A DNA stretch of 64,000 nucleotides from Amblyornis subalaris (lineage: Eukaryota > Chordata > Aves > Passeriformes > Ptilonorhynchidae): the NCBI GenBank assembly GCA_018881555.1, contig JACAXG010000064.1:2106852-2170851 (forward strand), written 5' to 3'. The notes below the pieces were generated by a model, which saw only the letters and a program-made list of their open reading frames with translations, was not told where the DNA came from and searched no databases. A program made the position numbers and the translations under genes. Positions 1-10,191 of the stretch are shown in pieces. Numbering within the stretch: the stretch's first letter is position 1; each line of letters opens with the position of its first letter.

Positions 1-2819
1 GTTGCTCAACACACACCACTTGATCATCTGATGCAAGTATTTTAGAGTGGTTTTAGGTGTTAAGAGGGGCAGAGGAGGTACAGACCAAAGTTAAGCTCAA
101 AAGGAACTGCCAGCTCCAGCTTTTTGTGATGGGTAATGTGAAGGATTTCACTGGTTTTGCCTAACATGCAAGTAGCAGTGCCCACATACTGCAAGTGAGT
201 GAAACTGGCTTCCTACTCCAGGAATTGATGCTGGAAGTCATGAGGTGTTCAGCTAAGGATGACAGCAATACACCACAGGCAGAGTTTATNGACTAAGCTG
301 AACAAGATCAAATGCTACTGTGTAAAGGAACTGTTTATAGCTGAAATCAGTGTCTGCTGAAAGTACCAAGATGTTATATGCAGCTGTATTCACAACTGCA
401 GGCACTACCTAGCAGGTCACTCTAGCCATCACCTTCCCCTCCTGGACTTTATAAGTTGCCTCCTGAAGCTTCAACACCTTTTCTAAGCTACTCAGTTGGC
501 AACACACTTTGACTGCAAGAAGGTTTTTCAAACATTAGATGCAGTTTCATAGGTGAATTACTCTGCAGGTACCATCCAATGTTAATATTCTCATTGCTTT
601 TATAAATGATCCATTTAAATTTATACAGGTATAGAGGCAGAATCCATTCATTCCTGCCTCAGCACACAAGCAAAGTAACATCGTATTACCAAGCCTTAAC
701 CTTCTAGCTGTCAGAGAATCCAGCACAGAAGTGAGAGGTAATTAACCTTGGAGGTCACAGCCCTGTGAGATGGTCCAACTTCAGCCTGCTGTCTCAGTCT
801 GTATTTCCACCTGGAGGAATCAAGGCAGTTACTTCAGAAAGCTCCTCAAATAGGCTCCACACTTGCTTCAGAGTGAAAAACCTCAGGTCACACACACTTA
901 GACACACAAGCATGTGCATTGTTTCAGTCACCGTTACACCACCCTTCACTGGAAGCCATGAAAATATTCCACTTGTGTTGCCCCACCGAAAAGGCACATG
1001 AACAAAGTTGCGCTCCATGAGTTTTGTTGTGACACGACACAGACAGAACAGCAGGTTCACCAGCTGTCAGTCAGTGTTCCTGCCACCTTCTTGTGACTAA
1101 CTAAGGACACCTCCAGCAGAAGACAACCTCCCTTGTCAGCACAAGGCAGCGCAGCGCAACTGCACTTAAAACAGCCTGAATTTTTACAGTACATTTCAGC
1201 TTGGAGGGCGAGGATTGCCCTCAATTGCAGGCAATCCCCACAGCATCCAAGCAAGACCACGTCAGCAGATACTGCTCATTCCTTTCTCAGCAACACTCCC
1301 AGGGAGCAGCAGGCTCCTGCAGGAGTTAACCCACAGTTACACAGGAGGTTTATCTGTAGAACCACACGTTTTCCTTCTACTGAAGATGCCTCAGTCATAC
1401 ATAATTGAGCACAAGAACTGCTATCATTTACTTGCTCAGAGAGGCACAAGCCAACCCATGTAAACCGGCCTCTGACATTACAAATACCTAACAAAAATAG
1501 AAGTTGTTCCAATCATCCCACCCATTACATCATGGAAATTGTTATTTTGTCATGAAACTCCCTTAAGTATCCAATTTAATCTTATTAATAGAGGAATGAA
1601 GCTCTCACTTCCAAGACAGCAGCTGCCATTACCTTTGACATACACAGGAACTCACAGATGTTTTTGGATGCTTCAGAGACTACTGGATGCAGTTTTAGGA
1701 GCTTAAGGTAGTGTCAGCTTTTCAAACTTACTGTAAAAAGCACTTCTGTAAGCATTTATAGCCAAAGTGTCAAGTAAATAGCTTAATCACTTGTCTGAAA
1801 CCTCTTCCCTTATCTAGGAAGGGAAAAATTAGGCATGTTGAACATTTCATCAATCCAGTACAATCACTAAACAAACCATGCGAGGAAGACCTTATCTTTT
1901 GCAATACTGGTGGGAGGGAAGAAGTCACACACAAACCATGCCAGTGCAATCACAACAGCAACCCTTTCTGCCAGATGTTTGCAAAAAAACCCTGACTTCT
2001 GGAGGGAAGCAGGAAGGAGTCACCAGCTCGCTCTTTGAGCTCAAGCACCTGCTCAAGCTATATTTCATTATATATTTCAGCAGCACTGTCTGATCCCGGC
2101 AGGAGAACATGACGCAGCTCACACTGGAGCAGTTCTTGCAAGGCAGAAGGGATACAAAGTGTAACAGTGCAATTCCTTCCCACGGATCCTCCTAATGCTG
2201 CAGAGTTATTTGTCTGTGCTCTGTACCTACTGCTGCCCATCCTTGTAGATCCAGTTCTTGTAACATCGTCTCCTGTGCTGAAGAAGAAAACATCTTCTCT
2301 GTCCAACATCCTGCAATATCTTTCCTATCCTTTCCCATTTGTACTTCCCTGCATTAGCCAGGCTCCAGCAACATTGATTCACTCACTGCACCCAGTGCCA
2401 AGTCAGAGCCTTGGCTAAATCTTTTCCTCCCCTCCTCTTTTCCCCTCTATACATAGAAAATACTGGAGACAAATCACTCCAACAGAAAACTGCCCCATGG
2501 AGAGAGTATTTTTCAAGGTCAAGCAGAGTTTCTGCACCTGCTAAAGGTGCTAAATTAAGTTATATTAGAGTTGTAGATCACTGATAACATGCTCTTAAGG
2601 AAAACTGCTGCACTCATGGAAGGTTTAAGAGTACAGTTGGAAGTAATTTCTTCCCCCAGTACCCTCCCACCATCATATCAGGCAAGGAGAGACTCAATTG
2701 TTTTGTGATAAAGCATTGAGATCAGGTTACAGATTAAGTGTGGAATTATTCAAATGGCAGACTAGTGAAGTTTAATAGTCTGAAAAACTATGCTAATTTC
2801 CATCTTTGGTCCCTTTGTC
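1..2819. other. Unique sequence, no gene recognised
   Basis: No protein family, RNA gene or repeat is recognised here on either strand. The longest open frames (about 80-90 codons, for example minus strand 794-1060 and 2058-2309) show no known domain and I could not pair them with good splice sites. Because a leftward promoter and first exon lie at 3.4-3.6 kb, this stretch is most simply the first intron of that minus-strand gene. That is inference from position only. Confidence 0.4.
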
Positions 2820-3397
2820 AAGTCCTCTTCCAGCACAATCTCCACCCAACATAATCCCAAAGGAGCACTTGGCCACCTTTTTCTCATCAGAACTCACCGT
2901 CCCAGACACCCTAAAGAAGCCTCTCTAACCNCACTTTACTTATCCCACCATTCACTCCTCATCCCTTCCCAGGCTCTGCAGCCCAACATCTCCTTTGAGC
3001 CGATTTCTCACCACATTTCCAACTTCCACCTCTGCAGCCTCACATCTCCCTCACCCCCAAGATCCTCATCGCTGTCCCATCTTCGTGACTTTACATACCC
3101 TCACCCCAAAGCTCCTCAACCCTTTCTCACCTCTCCAGCCCCATAACTGCTCCATCCAAAAAGTTCTCAGCCCCTAACCTTCACCAGCCCCTCAACCCAA
3201 ACCCTTCCTCATCTTCACCCCAACCCTTCCTCACCTCCCTCACCCCCAACCGTCCTCACCTGCACCAGCCCCTCACCCCCAACCGTCCTCATCTGCACCA
3301 GCCCCTCATCCCTCTTGCCCGACAGCTCCTCAGCCGCCTCTCACTTCCACTCCCTCTCCTCACACCAGACACCCCAAGCTCCCGCCGCCCCCCTTAC
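2820..3397 (-). other. C-rich, G-poor (minus strand G-rich) start of first intron
   Basis: The plus strand is extremely C-rich and G-poor. By eye, bases 3181-3240 contain 34 C and a single G. Read in the direction of the putative leftward transcript this is a strong G-over-C skew. It begins at the splice donor at 3397/3398 and fades near 2.8 kb. Positive GC skew just downstream of a CpG-island start site is known to favour R-loop formation in vertebrates. Here the skew agrees with the TATA box and donor in pointing leftward. The function is inference; the composition is seen directly. Confidence 0.6.
3241..3306. repeat. 33-bp tandem repeat, two copies
   Basis: Two adjacent 33-base units (3241-3273 and 3274-3306) share the core CCCCCAACCGTCCTCA followed by YCTGCACCAGCCCCT and differ at very few positions. 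Weaker copies of CTCAACCC/CTTCCTCA type extend upstream to about 3170. This is a small minisatellite inside the C-rich intron start, and it probably contributes to the skew. Confidence 0.75.
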
Positions 3398-3537
3398 CTG
3401 CCCCCGGGTCTCCCCCAGCACCCGGGACCTGCTCCGTGCAGCGGAGGGGGGAGGCGGCGGCGGCGCCGGGGAGGGCGGGGGGGGGATGAGGGAGGGAAGG
3501 AGGGAAGGGACGAGGTCACTGACGGCGGCGCGAGCGC
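3398..3537 (-). other. Putative non-coding first exon of a leftward gene
   Basis: On the minus strand, a TATA box (3568 to 3563) predicts a start near 3535-3538. About 140 bases further on is a consensus splice donor, GGGGGCAG|GTAAGG, with the last exon base at 3398. No ATG occurs on the minus strand between the predicted start and the donor, so the exon would be all 5'UTR and the coding sequence must begin in a later exon. No such exon is recognised in bases 1-3397, so the gene probably continues off the left edge. Identity unknown. The long minus-strand open frame across this region (3341-3832) is a by-product of GC-rich sequence and runs through the TATA box, so I do not take it as a protein. 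Confidence 0.55.
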
Positions 3538-3562
3538 GGCGGCACCGGGCAGCGGCGGCCGC

Positions 3563-3568
3563 TTTATA
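3563..3568 (-). promoter_or_regulatory. TATA box (TATAAA) for the leftward transcript
   Basis: The minus strand reads GGTATAAAGC over 3570-3561, embedded in GC-rich sequence, a good match to the core-promoter TATA box. It lies about 165 bases upstream of the consensus splice donor at 3398. TATA boxes are uncommon in CpG-island promoters, which makes it informative about start-site position. Confidence 0.6.
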
Positions 3569-3590
3569 CCGGGTCCTCGGGAACCGGCAC

Positions 3591-3613
3591 CCGCTTCCGC
3601 TTCCGCTTCCGCC
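3591..3613 (-). promoter_or_regulatory. Hexamer repeat with triple GGAA (ETS-like) core
   Basis: The unit GCTTCC is repeated three times on the plus strand, so the minus strand reads GGAAGC three times. Each copy carries the GGAA core of ETS-family/GABPA sites, and the array sits 25-45 bases upstream of the TATA box. It could equally be a simple hexamer expansion without function. Confidence 0.45.
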
Positions 3614-3632
3614 CCCTCCCGCCCCCGGGGTC

Positions 3633-3760
3633 ATGAATATGCAGTGAAGAGGCGTGACCACCCGGGAGGTACGTGAGGTGTGGTTATGAATATGTATCAA
3701 GGAGGCGTGGTGTCCTCGCCTCTGGGGGCGCCGGTAATCAATATGCAAGAAGGGGCGTGG
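3633..3760. promoter_or_regulatory. Three-copy POU-like plus GGCGTG promoter array
   Basis: A composite motif occurs three times in the same orientation: ATGAATATGCA (3633-3643), ATGAATATGTA (3686-3696) and ATCAATATGCA (3737-3747). Each copy is followed 7-8 bases later by GGCGTGA/GGCGTGG (3651, 3704, 3754). The spacings are 53 and 51 bases for the first motif and 53 and 50 for the second, while the sequence between copies has diverged. The AT-rich motif resembles palindromic octamer (POU/MORE-type) sites, and GGCGTGG is a KLF/Sp-type box. Constant pairing and spacing suggest a kept regulatory module or an old tandem duplication. Factor assignment is inference. Confidence 0.55.
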
Positions 3761-3789
3761 CCTAGGGCCAGGGGGGGCGGGCGGGGGGC

Positions 3790-3802
3790 GTTGCTGGGTA
3801 AC
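3790..3802. promoter_or_regulatory. RFX X-box-like site
   Basis: GTTGCTGGGTAAC matches the imperfect inverted repeat bound by RFX factors (GTTGCC-N-GGYAAC type): half-sites GTTGCT and GTAAC are separated by two bases. It lies about 225 bases upstream of the TATA box on the leftward gene's 5' side. X-boxes are frequent in promoters of cilium genes and some immune genes, but one site does not identify the target gene. Confidence 0.45.
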
Positions 3803-3914
3803 GGCGGGCGGACTACGGGGGCGCCCAGGCATTCGCCCCAGGGGCGCCCACCTGAGGGGAGCCGAGGAGGGCGTTGGCGCGGCAGGTGTTAGAGCGTGAC
3901 AGCGTCACCGAGTG

Positions 3915-4672
3915 ACACAGAATATTCACAAGGAACGTCGAGAACAACTCCTGGCTCTGCACGGGACAGCTCCACCAATCCCACCATGTCCCGGAAAGAA
4001 TTGTCCAAACGCCCCTTGAACTGTCAGGCTTGATGCTGTGACCATTTGCCTGGGGAGCCTGTTCCCAAGCCCAGCTACCCTCTGGGTGAAGAACCTTTTC
4101 CCAATATCCAACCTAAACCTCCCCTGACACAACTTCAGACCATTCCCTTGAGTGCTATCACTGGTCACCAGAGAGAAGAGATCAGAGCCTGCCCCTCCTC
4201 TTCCTCTCATGAGGAAGTTGAAGACTGCAATGAGGTCTCCTCAAAGAGTCTCCTGCACAGAGACTCCTGCAAAGAGTCTCCTCTTCTCCAGGCTGAACAG
4301 ATCAAGTGTCCTCAGCCACTCCTCATACTGCTTCTCCTTAAGGCCCTTCAACATCTTCATTACCCTCCTTTGGATGCTCTCTAGTAGCTTTATATGTTTC
4401 TTATATTGTGGTGCCCAAAACTGCACACAATATTCAAGGTGACGCCACACCAGAGATGAGGCAGGGCAGAGCAGAGTGGGACAATNGCCTCCCTTGACTG
4501 GCTGCTGATGCTGTGCCTGATGCCCCCTAGGACACTGTTGGCCCTCCTGGCTGACTCAGTTCAACTTGTCATCAACCAGAACCCCCAGGTCCCTTTCTGC
4601 AACGCTTCTGTCCAGCATCTCATTCCCCAGTTTGTGTCAGGGGAGTTTTTCCTGCTGCCCAAGGGTGAAGGA
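3915..4672 (-). mobile_element. CR1 LINE fragment, 3' part of ORF2 and 3'UTR
   Basis: Read on the minus strand, this copy carries the distal CR1 ORF2 region. Translated pieces include [24 protein letters not shown] and [18 protein letters not shown] motifs. The CR1 3'UTR follows, ending near 3915 in a decayed ATTCT-type tail. It is 5'-truncated, as is usual for CR1, and has no intact frame. A local duplication of a CAAAGAGTCTCCTGC-type unit lies at about 4233-4282. The insertion abuts the CpG island and lies upstream of the leftward promoter. Confidence 0.9.
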
Positions 4673-5254
4673 TGAGCCCGATGGCACCATGCCAGGGTTG
4701 AAGAGAGGCTCTTGGTCGGAAAGGGAGCACAAATGGGAACCCGAGGGTGGATGGAGGCTTCACTTGCGCTGTCCCCGTCAAGGCAGCGGGCGCTTGCACA
4801 GAAACAGAAGATGGAGCGCCTTATCCCTATCAGGCAAAGTTGTGCCAAGTACAGCTCCAAACCAACAGCTTGGAAAATGTTGTTCTCTTCCTGAGATACT
4901 GCACATGTGCTGGCCACAAATTGCCGAAATTGTTGTTCATCATGAGGAAAAATAGCACCTTTTCCTCATGTTTGGCTACAGTTGAGGTCCCATCCTGCCT
5001 CCCCACCTCGCCCCTGCTTCTCTGTCCGCCAGAGGCCATGAGCTGCCTCTCCTCCTGTCCAGGCCAGCGCTGCAATGGGGTGTGCGCCAGGCCACCGTGG
5101 AGAGGGTGACATGTGGCATTTGTCATGTATTTGTCACGTCTGCGGAACACAACCCTCAACACACAGTCAGGACATTAAGACACTTCGATCCCCATGGATG
5201 CCATAGCCCTGCCACATTGGAAGCACCCTCTGCGAACTTGCCATAAAGGACTGT
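4673..5254. other. Unique sequence, nothing recognised
   Basis: No repeat, RNA gene or credible exon is seen. Overlapping open frames of 110-130 codons at 4561-5162 extend into the CR1 or lack any recognisable domain. Confidence 0.35.
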
Positions 5255-5560
5255 GTTTTTTTAGCAATGGTGTGTGTTTTTTTATTCCCAATTAACATCT
5301 CCTAGCCTTAATTGTGCTGACTGTATTGTGCAGGGTGGCGTGATATTTAATTTTCATTACTTACATAAACTGGGGATGCATAAAGCAGCGTGCGAGCGGC
5401 ATGTAAAAATGCACGTTACGTTGCGTAAGTGTAATTGTTTTGTTTCTTGACACGCCATTAAGTATATATTCCAAAACAATTTTTTTTTAGTGGTGAACTT
5501 CTTTCTCTACAGCTCATGAATAAATAAACCACGAAGCATACCAGACTTCAGAAAAGGAAA
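5255..5560. other. AT-rich candidate conserved non-coding element
   Basis: The sequence is AT-rich but keeps a cluster of CpGs, with GCGTGCGAGCGGCATG near 5390 and CACGTTACGTTGCGTAAG near 5413. It also has TTAATT/CATTA homeodomain-type cores at several points. TTGCGTAA is a good C/EBP-type half-palindrome. CpGs kept in AT-rich surroundings suggest germline hypomethylation or selection. Enhancer function is inferred from composition only. Confidence 0.3.
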
Positions 5561-8445
5561 ACCACAGAAGGCAAAATGGAAGAACTGTACACATCTATTA
5601 AAAAGCAAGATNCATCTTGAGTCTAACAAAGAGACTCTATTACAAGTCATAAGGAAACAAAAAAAAAGACAGTAATATTTTGTTCTACAATGCTGTTATC
5701 AATATGAATTTGGTTTTAGGCTAAGTCAGACCGAGGGCTGAAAAGCATGCATGACCACAGTCAAGCCCAACTCCCTAAATTAACCATCCTCTGGTGAGGA
5801 TGCCTGAAGTCTGTTCAAAGTATGATGGTTTTTAAGACATACTACTGATGTTTATAAATGCAAAAAGGGGCAAAATAATTATCTTAATTAGCCAAATGGT
5901 GAAGATAAAGCTTCCACACCCGTGGCAGCCCAGTGTTAACACTTACTCTTGACGGCAAAACAACATCCATTGTATCACAATTGTGATATAGCTTGATAAA
6001 ACATTGAAGTTTATTCTATAGAAGAAATTAAATATGCCTATACTTACAGAAATAGAAAAGTCTAATGACTCTGTGGTAAGAAAAAAGACTAGAGTGATTT
6101 TAATGGAAATTCCAGGAGACCCTAACACACCTGGAAACACCAAGAAAGGATCTCAAGATCATTACAACTTCTAAGATGTGCTGCTTCTTACCCACAGGTT
6201 TGTGGCAGCCCAGGCTACCTGATGTTTTGACACCTCATTTTAAAATAACTGAAAAAAATTAAGATGTANCTTTTTTTTAGTCCTTTTGTTGCCTACTGTT
6301 GTGGTCCTGTGTGATCCTTACCTTACCCTGACATTTTAGACCCGTTCTGGCAATGTCCAGACATGCCCAGATGTGTCCAGATATTTCTCCATTGTATTTC
6401 CTCATGTTATTTTCACTCAAGAGNTGTTAATTCTCAGCCTTTAGCTGAACTTAAAGTCAGAAAGGGTAATTTTCCATAAACCAAGCATTTAAGTTCAAAA
6501 ATCTGATTTTTCAGACCGAGTGAGGGGGTGGAAAAAAATCCAAGGAAACAGACCCACCTTTTCCCTCTGAGGTTCTTACTCAACTCCAAATATTTAACCC
6601 ATAATAAATAAACGCACTCTCATGTCTTGGCAGGGGAGAAATGAGTGTCAGTCGGGAGCCTGATGTGCTGTCCAGACGTGTGCTCCGTTTGCCCGGGAGA
6701 GAGACTGGGAGCAAAGCCCCTGGACCGTGCTTGAGAGCGGGATTGGACACACGCTTCGCTCCGCTCAGGTCCCTCCTCAGCGGGGTGGCGAATCCTGTTC
6801 CCTGAGGTGTCCCCAGGCGACGTGTAGGGATTTGAGGCACTTCGGGGAGAGCTTTTTGTAAAGAAAGCATCCAGAAGTCACCTTAAAATCTCTCTCTGGC
6901 TCTTCCTATGCACGTACCCACTTNGTTGAGTCACGTAGTTGGAGAACCCCCCCAAGGTGCCGATCCCTTGCTTGCCCTCCCTTCCACTGGTTTGTTTGGC
7001 ACGGGGTGCCCGAGGACTTTAACAAAGAAATAACCTAGAGGACCTCAGAACACTGGAGAGCAACATCCTGCTTGAAACACCTTNCTTTGTGTCTTGGCAT
7101 AAACGCTGGAGCAAGGGGTCTTCCCTAGTTAACGAGATATATTAATTAACCAGACGGCAGGCTCATCAACAAGCTGCCGTGAGTTCTCTGTACTCCATTT
7201 CACAGGTAGTTGGCTTACCAAATTGTTATGAAAACTCACCAGCCAGCCAAGCCAAACAAACACCACCCCCAATATTATTTTACACGCGTGTCAAAAGAAA
7301 TAACTTGCCGCAGGCCAAGCGGGTGAAGGAATTTTACGAGGCTGCGTCTGATCCTCCCTCTCCCCTCCCTCAGACAGTTAAAGAAATGTTTGTATGATGA
7401 AAGGGGTAAGGGAGTAGAGGACAGCTGGTTAGGAATTAATGAAATGTTTGAGCATTATCATGTGATAATGGATTTAGCTGACTGTTTGCCAGTGTTCAGA
7501 TCTAGTGTGAATTGCTTTATATGAAACGAGGGGATTCCTAGATTATACAAACCTCCTGAGACCGCTGCTGCTCCTAAATCCTTTCGAAGCTGCGATTTAA
7601 AAAAAAAAGGTAATTCTTCTTCTGGACGGACAGAAGCCCTTGGGATTGTTTTGACTTGCTTTCAGACTTAATGATATTTGACACAGCCGGCTCTCTGAGG
7701 TGTCTCCTAATTGGGCGTGGCCGTGGGTTTGGGAAGCCTGAGGCTACGCTTGAAGCAAATCTGAGCACCCAGCAGTCCAGGTGAGGTCTCCCAACCAGGC
7801 CACTTTGTAAACAGGACATGAAAAATGAGTCTCAACTTTTACACTTTTGGCCTGTAACTCAGCCCCGGGGTATCTCTCGCAAAGGGTGATATATCTGATG
7901 GGAGACCGAGGCTCTGGACTTCAAACTGCTGTTTATCCTTCTTCCCACCCTCCCCCAACACCTGCTGTCATTATGCTGGAACTTTAATGGCTATGTAAAG
8001 TGGCCCGTGTCCCTTGATGCCTTTTTTCTTTTCCCCCTAAAAGCACTGAGATGCTTCTGGTTTTTTTTAGATGTGGACTTGGGGCAGTTCAACTAAAGAT
8101 ATTTTGTCTGGACACAGACAAACCTTCTCAAGAAGGTTTTATGAAGGAGGGCAGGGGACTCTGAATTTGTGACAAGGACCCAGACAGGCAGATTTTCAAG
8201 TCAATTCAGGTTGCCCATGTTAGCCAAAACTGACTTTGAGTTCTGAGAGCCAAAGGGCTTCTGACAGAACCTGCAGGTAGAGAGTGTGACTCAGCCCTTT
8301 GCCCTGTCCCCAGCCCAAAGTCCACCCATCTGGAGCCAGTTGGTTTGTGCCACCCCAGAGCAATGTCAACAGTCCTGAGCAAACAGGGTGGTGCAGNTGT
8401 AGGGTCTCTTTGCCCTCGTCCTGTGCTGAAACCTGGAGTCCCCCT
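5561..8445. other. Unique sequence without recognised genes
   Basis: No coding exon or repeat family is recognised. A patch at about 6640-6840 is richer in CpG than its surroundings, and 7120-7470 is AT-rich with TTAATTAA-type motifs. A perfect 8-base inverted repeat (AACCTTCT, 2-base loop, AGAAGGTT) lies at 8121-8138. Frames over 80 codons (6580-6870 minus, 7574-7819 minus) show no known domain. Confidence 0.35.
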
Positions 8446-8960
8446 GTGCTGGGCACTGGTGAGGTCCNACCTCAGATCCTGTGTTCTGTTTTGGACCCCT
8501 CACAACAAGGACATTGAGATGCTGGAGCATGTCCAAAGAAGGGCAATGGAGCTGGGAAAGGGTCTGGATGAGGAGTGACTGAGNGAACAGGGAGTGTTCA
8601 GCCTGGAGAAAAGGAGGCTGAGAGGTGACCTTATTGCTGTCTACAACTACCTGAAAAGAGGTTGTAGCCAGGTGGGAGTTGGTCTCTTCTCCCAGGTAAC
8701 AAGTGATAGGATGAGAGGAAATGGCCTCAAATTGCACAGGGAAGGTTTAGATTGGGTATTAGGAAGAATTTCTTCATGGAAAGGGTGGCCAAGCATTGGC
8801 ACAGGCTGCCCAGAGAAGTGGGAGTCACCTGGAGGGATTTACAAGATGTGTAGATATGGCACTTGGGGAGATAGTTCAGTGGTGGACTTGGCAGTGCTGG
8901 GTTAATGGTTGGATTTTATTTCTGAAGGGTCTTTTCCAACTGAAATGATTCTATGGTTCT
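8446..8960 (+). mobile_element. CR1 LINE fragment, plus orientation
   Basis: A typical CR1 3' end: ORF2 tail (CTGGAGCATGTCCAAAGAAG, GTGTTCAGCCTGGAGAAAAG), then the 3'UTR with TTAGATTGGGTATTAGGAAG. It ends with GGTCTTTTCCAACTGAAATG and ATTCTATGGTTCT. It is 5'-truncated, broken by stop codons (an in-frame TGA within the EEWL-type motif) and non-functional. Confidence 0.92.
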
Positions 8961-9921
8961 AAAAGCAGTAGCTACAACTTCCCACATCATCCTCATATGG
9001 AAAATAAACAGCTCACGTTAACAGTTATATCACAAGGTGCTCATACAGGCTGNAAGATGGGGTTTGCTGCTGCTGCCACTTGTGAGGTCTCATCGTGAGT
9101 TCATGCCTTGAAGAGTGAGAGTTCCCTGTCATTATTTTCCTGGTTTGCACAGCTGAAACCTGGTATTAATGGCTGCAAAAATTATCCTACTCTTGAGTTT
9201 ATGTGGTTTATAATTATCTTCACAATAAAACTGTGAGGAATTAAGCTTCAGAGCAGTTTATAAGTGACAGGGGGTGACTTGACAGTCCTTCAAGAACTGT
9301 GGCTTTCAGTCCTCAAGTGCCAAGAGCAGTTAAGATGCTGCTAGACAGCACTTAAGAACTGCAGGGCTTGTTCCGTTCAGTCACTGCTTCCGTTGTCATT
9401 CAGAGACCAGAACCTCTTTTTTTTTTTTTTTTAATGCTATTTACTCTTCTGTTTCTCTCCACTTGGGCAATGAGCTGAGATTAGTCAGTTTTCCTTCTGA
9501 GCTGCCTCTTATGAAACCATGACTGTGATGTTTATGAGGTTTCCATTCCTGCACAGGGATATTTGTATGTTGGTTGCTCTATTTTTATTGAAAAACAGAT
9601 ACATTTTTGTCCTATTGGATGTGCAAAGAACCAAAATCCTGAACCAAAGCCCAAAGTACAGGAGGCTAAGTCTGAGATGATTTTCAAGTGACTTCATTCA
9701 CGTTAGCCTTACCCTGCTGNAAGCTGACTGATATTATTTCCAGTTTACACTGGTGAATATCTGAAAAAAGACCACTTAGTTTTCTNCTTGCACAGGCTCC
9801 TGCTGCCTGCTATAAACCCAACTTTACTCAAGTTTCATCTGAGAGATCTTATGGCCTTTCNGTACTTAATGGGAACTTGTAAAAAAGATGGAGAGGTACG
9901 TTTTTACAGGCAGAAAGTGAT
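8961..9921. other. Unique sequence with a T16 tract
   Basis: Nothing is recognised apart from an uninterrupted 16-base T run at 9417-9432. Several isolated N bases lie at 9720-9961. Confidence 0.35.
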
Positions 9922-10191
9922 AAAACAAGAGGGAACTACAGNTTTAAACTAAAAGAGGGGNGAGTTAAGATTAGACATTAGGAAGAAAGTCTGTATTCAG
10001 AGGGTAGTGAAACACTGGCGTGGGTTACCCAGAGAGGCTGTGGATGCCCCATCCCTGGAAGTGTTCCAAGACCAGGTTGGATGATGATTGGAGCAACCTG
10101 GTCTAGTGGAAGGTGTCCCGGCCCATGGCAGGGGGGATTGGAACGAGATGAGCTTTAAGGTCTTTTCCAACACAAACCATTTCATAATTCT
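9922..10191 (+). mobile_element. CR1 LINE 3' end, plus orientation
   Basis: A CR1 3'UTR of the subfamily with AGAGGCTGTGGATGCCCCAT, CCTGGAAGTGTTCCAAG and GGTCTAGTGGAAGGTGTCCC. The tail is GGTCTTTTCCAACACAAACC, then a decayed ATTCT repeat. Only the last ~270 bases of the element are present. Confidence 0.9.

Larger units (their letters stand above)
3395..3900. promoter_or_regulatory. CpG island promoter
   Basis: About 500 bases are GC-rich with many intact CpG dinucleotides, against the CpG-poor surroundings. The block contains runs of GGCGG, GGGCGTGG and CCGCCCCC (Sp1/KLF-type boxes), a TATA box, a splice donor, an ETS-like GGAA triplet and an X-box-like site, each listed separately. A TATA box plus a consensus donor on the minus strand makes leftward transcription the best reading. 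A divergent rightward transcript is possible, since a GAG|GTACGT donor-like sequence occurs on the plus strand at 3668/3669. A CR1 starts only 15 bases past the island's right edge. Confidence 0.8.

Noticed and set aside
3341..3832. 163-codon minus-strand frame, Pro/Arg/Gly-rich, across the promoter
   Set aside because: It runs through the TATA box and splice donor and is explained by stop-poor GC-rich sequence.
8121..8138. Perfect 8-base inverted repeat with 2-base loop
   Set aside because: Short; does not match heat-shock-element spacing or any RNA gene. Such palindromes are expected by chance in 64 kb.
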